Source of the DNA: Gammaproteobacteria bacterium
GTDB lineage: Bacteria > Pseudomonadota > Gammaproteobacteria > Xanthomonadales > Xanthomonadaceae
Assembly (NCBI GenBank): GCA_030431185.1
Contig: JAUIJO010000161.1
Coordinates: 1-7,366 of the forward strand
Direction of reading: 5' to 3'
Length of the DNA: 7,366 nt
Shown here: positions 5,604 to 7,366 of the stretch, piece by piece
Position numbering within the stretch: the first letter of the stretch is position 1
Layout: each line of letters starts with the position of its first letter
Notes under the pieces: generated by a model
Told to the model about the DNA's origin: nothing
Seen by the model: only the letters and a program-made list of their open reading frames with translations
The model's database searches: none
Position numbers and translations under genes: made by a program

Positions 5604-6830
5604 ATGACGACACCCACCGAACGCCCGGGCTGGCAGGCACGGGTCGCGGACGCGCGCGCCGGACGCGAGGCCGCCTCGCGGACCCGCGTGCGCCGCAGCG
5701 TCAGCCATCGTGATGGCGCCCGCTGCAAGGTCGACGGCCAGTCGCTGCTGAACTTCTGCGGCAACGACTACCTGGGCCTGTCGCAGCATTTCGCGGTGGT
5801 CAATGCGCTGCAGGAGGCCGCATCGCGCGAAGGCGCCGGCGGCGTCGCCTCGCACCTGGTCTGCGGCCACCACGAAATGCACGACGCGCTGGAGCGCGAA
5901 CTCGCGGACTGGCTCGAGGCCCCGGCCGCGCTGTTGTTCGGCAGTGGCTTCCTGGCCAACCTCGCGGTGCTGCAATCCCTCCTCGACGAGGACGCGGTCT
6001 GTGTCCAGGACCGCCTCAACCATGCCAGCCTCATCGACGCAGCGCGCCTCTCGGGCTGCCGGCTGCGACGCTACCCGCACGGCGATCCGGAAGGGGCGAT
6101 CCGCCAACTGCGCAGCCTGCCCGAAGGCCTGGCGATGCTCGCCACCGATGGCGTCTTCAGCATGGACGGCGACGTCGCGCCGCTGCGCCAGCTGGCGCTG
6201 GTGGCGAAGGTGCAGAAAGCCATGCTGTACGTCGACGACGCGCATGGCGTCGGCGTGGTCGGCCCGGAGGGTCGCGGCAGCGTCGCCGAAGCCCGGCTGG
6301 GGGTGGCCGAAGTGCCGCTGCAGCTGGCGACCCTCGGCAAGGCCCTGGGCGGCTATGGCGCCGCCGTGGTCGGCGACGCGGACCTCGTCGGCCACCTCGC
6401 CGAGACCGCGCGACCCTACCTCTACACCACCGCCCTCCCGCCCGCGCAGGCGGCGGCGACGCTGGCCGCGGTCAAGCTGGCCCGCGCCGACCACTGGCGG
6501 CGCACCAAGCTGCAGGAGCTGGTCGGCCGCTTCCGCGACCGCGCGCTGCGCGTCGGACTGGAACTGATGGACAGCGACACCCCGATCCAGCCGGTGATGT
6601 GCGGTGCCGACGCCCAGGCGCTGGCGATGTCGCAGGCACTGGAGGATGCCGGCTACTGGGTCGCGGCCATCCGTCCGCCCACCGTCTCCGAGGGCCGCGC
6701 GCGCCTGCGGGTCACCCTGTCGGCCCTGCACGGGCCCGGCGACATCGACGGACTGGTCGACGCCCTCGCCTATGCGCGCGACCGCGCGACCCCCCGCGAT
6801 CCCGCGCGGGTCCCGCAGCCGGTGGAATGA
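5604..6830 (+). CDS. bioF: 8-amino-7-oxononanoate synthase (KAPA synthase)
   Basis: This PLP-dependent alpha-oxoamine synthase condenses L-alanine with pimeloyl-ACP (or pimeloyl-CoA) to give 8-amino-7-oxononanoate, releasing CO2. The 408-residue product compares with 384 in E. coli; the extra length is short N- and C-terminal extensions. Seen in order: NFCGNDYLGLS (50-60), LLFGSGFLANL (110-120), NHASLIDAARLSG (139-151) with H140, TDGVFSMDGD (181-190), VDDAHGVGVVG (210-220) with D211 and H214 contacting the cofactor, and the PLP-lysine K246 in ATLGKALGG. All expected catalytic residues are present. It begins 6 bases after the bioB stop without a recognisable Shine-Dalgarno sequence, suggesting coupled translation. 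Its stop overlaps the next start in an ATGA. Confidence 0.97.
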   Translation: MTTPTERPGWQARVADARAGREAASRTRVRRSVSHRDGARCKVDGQSLLNFCGNDYLGLSQHFAVVNALQEAASREGAGGVASHLVCGHHEMHDALERELADWLEAPAALLFGSGFLANLAVLQSLLDEDAVCVQDRLNHASLIDAARLSGCRLRRYPHGDPEGAIRQLRSLPEGLAMLATDGVFSMDGDVAPLRQLALVAKVQKAMLYVDDAHGVGVVGPEGRGSVAEARLGVAEVPLQLATLGKALGGYGAAVVGDADLVGHLAETARPYLYTTALPPAQAAATLAAVKLARADHWRRTKLQELVGRFRDRALRVGLELMDSDTPIQPVMCGADAQALAMSQALEDAGYWVAAIRPPTVSEGRARLRVTLSALHGPGDIDGLVDALAYARDRATPRDPARVPQPVE

Positions 6831-7234
6831 GCGGCGAGACCGACCTCGCGCGGCTGCTCCGCTCGCTGCACGTCGACGCCCGGCCCGGCGAATACGTCTT
6901 CGCCTGCCTGCCGCCCGGGCCCGCACCGGCCTGGTTGGCCCGGGCCGAGGCCACCGTGCGCGAACGCGAGGGATTGAGCTGCGTGCTGCCGCGCGAAGAC
7001 GCCGACGCCCATGCGCTGGCGTACGACTTTGTCGCCACCTGGCTCACGATCACCGTACACTCCGCCCTCGACGCGGTGGGCCTGACCGCCGCGGTGTCGA
7101 AGGCGCTCGCGGATCGCGGCATCCCCTGCAACGTCATCGCCGGCTTCCACCACGACCACCTGCTGGTCGCCGCGGACCGCCGCGCGGACGCCCTGGACGC
7201 ACTCGCGGGACTGGCCCGCGCCTCGACAGGCTGA
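6827..7234 (+). CDS. Small ACT-domain protein inside the biotin operon
   Basis: This 135-residue soluble protein resembles the COG3602-type ACT proteins (ACT_3 plus ACT_7, formerly DUF2241). The N-terminal half holds GEYVFACLPPG (21-31) and REREGLSCVLPRE (45-57), and the C-terminal half holds the ACT-like segment ITVHSALDAVGLTAAVSKALADRGIPCNVIAGFHHDHLLV (75-114). ACT domains usually bind amino acids or other small ligands and regulate an attached or partner enzyme; no catalytic domain is attached here. The ATG overlaps the bioF stop as ATGA, so translation is likely coupled to bioF. The start is further supported by the family-typical length. bioH follows 35 bases later. The family assignment comes from recognised motifs, not a search; a role in biotin synthesis is suggested only by position. 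Confidence 0.85.
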   Translation: MSGETDLARLLRSLHVDARPGEYVFACLPPGPAPAWLARAEATVREREGLSCVLPREDADAHALAYDFVATWLTITVHSALDAVGLTAAVSKALADRGIPCNVIAGFHHDHLLVAADRRADALDALAGLARASTG

Positions 7235-7269
7235 CGCCCCTCCTTCCACTCCCCCGGTTCCCCCGCTCC

Positions 7270-7366
7270 ATGGCTGCTCCCCTGCACATCGAAACCCGCG
7301 GTCGCGGTCCTTCACTGGCGCTCGTCCATGGCTGGGCCATGCATGGAGGCCTGTTCGGCCCCCTGG
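7270..7366 (+). CDS. bioH: Pimeloyl-ACP methyl ester carboxylesterase, N-terminal fragment
   Basis: Only the first 32 codons are in the window; the frame remains open at the right edge. The visible sequence contains LALVHGWAMHGGLFGPL, the beta-strand and HGW oxyanion-hole motif (residues 20-22) of alpha/beta hydrolases, with the MHGG continuation typical of BioH. BioH cleaves the methyl ester of pimeloyl-ACP methyl ester, ending the BioC-initiated disguise of the pimelate chain and supplying the BioF substrate. The catalytic Ser-Asp-His triad lies beyond the window. No earlier in-frame start is available, and the 35 bases before the ATG are pyrimidine-rich with no Shine-Dalgarno. The position after bioB and bioF strongly supports bioH over other hydrolases. 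Confidence 0.88.
   Translation, partial: MAAPLHIETRGRGPSLALVHGWAMHGGLFGPL

Noticed and set aside
3678..6926. A very long minus-strand open frame (1082 codons) opposite bioB and bioF
   Set aside because: The translation is repetitive G/R/A/Q-rich and conflicts with the unambiguous bioB, bioF and comF frames. It is a codon-bias artefact.

Overview
This is a dense, GC-rich stretch of what looks like an ordinary chromosome from a gammaproteobacterium, most likely the Xanthomonadales (Lysobacter/Luteimonas/Xanthomonas-like). The placement is an inference from the high GC content, the strong C/G bias at third codon positions, and the gene order comF / bioB-bioF-(ACT protein)-bioH with comF divergent. 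I see no insertion sequence, integrase, CRISPR array or atypical-composition island. Coding covers nearly everything; the largest gap is about 150 bases.

Left part (1-1155): a complete tRNA-Arg(CCG) on the minus strand with encoded CCA, then, divergently, ubiA (4-hydroxybenzoate octaprenyltransferase, ubiquinone synthesis). Middle part (1207-4459, all minus strand, so transcribed right to left): comF (phosphoribosyltransferase-like competence/DNA-uptake protein), an HdeD-family six-helix membrane protein, and an MscS-family mechanosensitive channel with a signal peptide and a periplasmic domain. ubiA and the channel gene converge with a 51-base gap. The HdeD and channel genes are separated by a leader with two GC-rich hairpins.

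Right part (4509-7366, plus strand): a biotin operon of bioB, bioF, a small ACT-domain protein that overlaps bioF by 4 bases, and the first 32 codons of bioH, cut by the window end. BioH releases pimeloyl-ACP, BioF condenses it with alanine to KAPA, and BioB performs the last step to biotin. bioA, bioD and bioC are not in the window. The most informative regulatory signal is a BirA-type operator (two 9-base arms, 16-base spacer) inside the 5' end of comF. Its right arm contains a perfect TTGACA that is well placed as the bioB -35 box.

No clearly new biological system is visible. The points worth a second look are the operator embedded in comF, the uncharacterised ACT protein inside the biotin operon, and the hairpin-rich leader of the channel gene.
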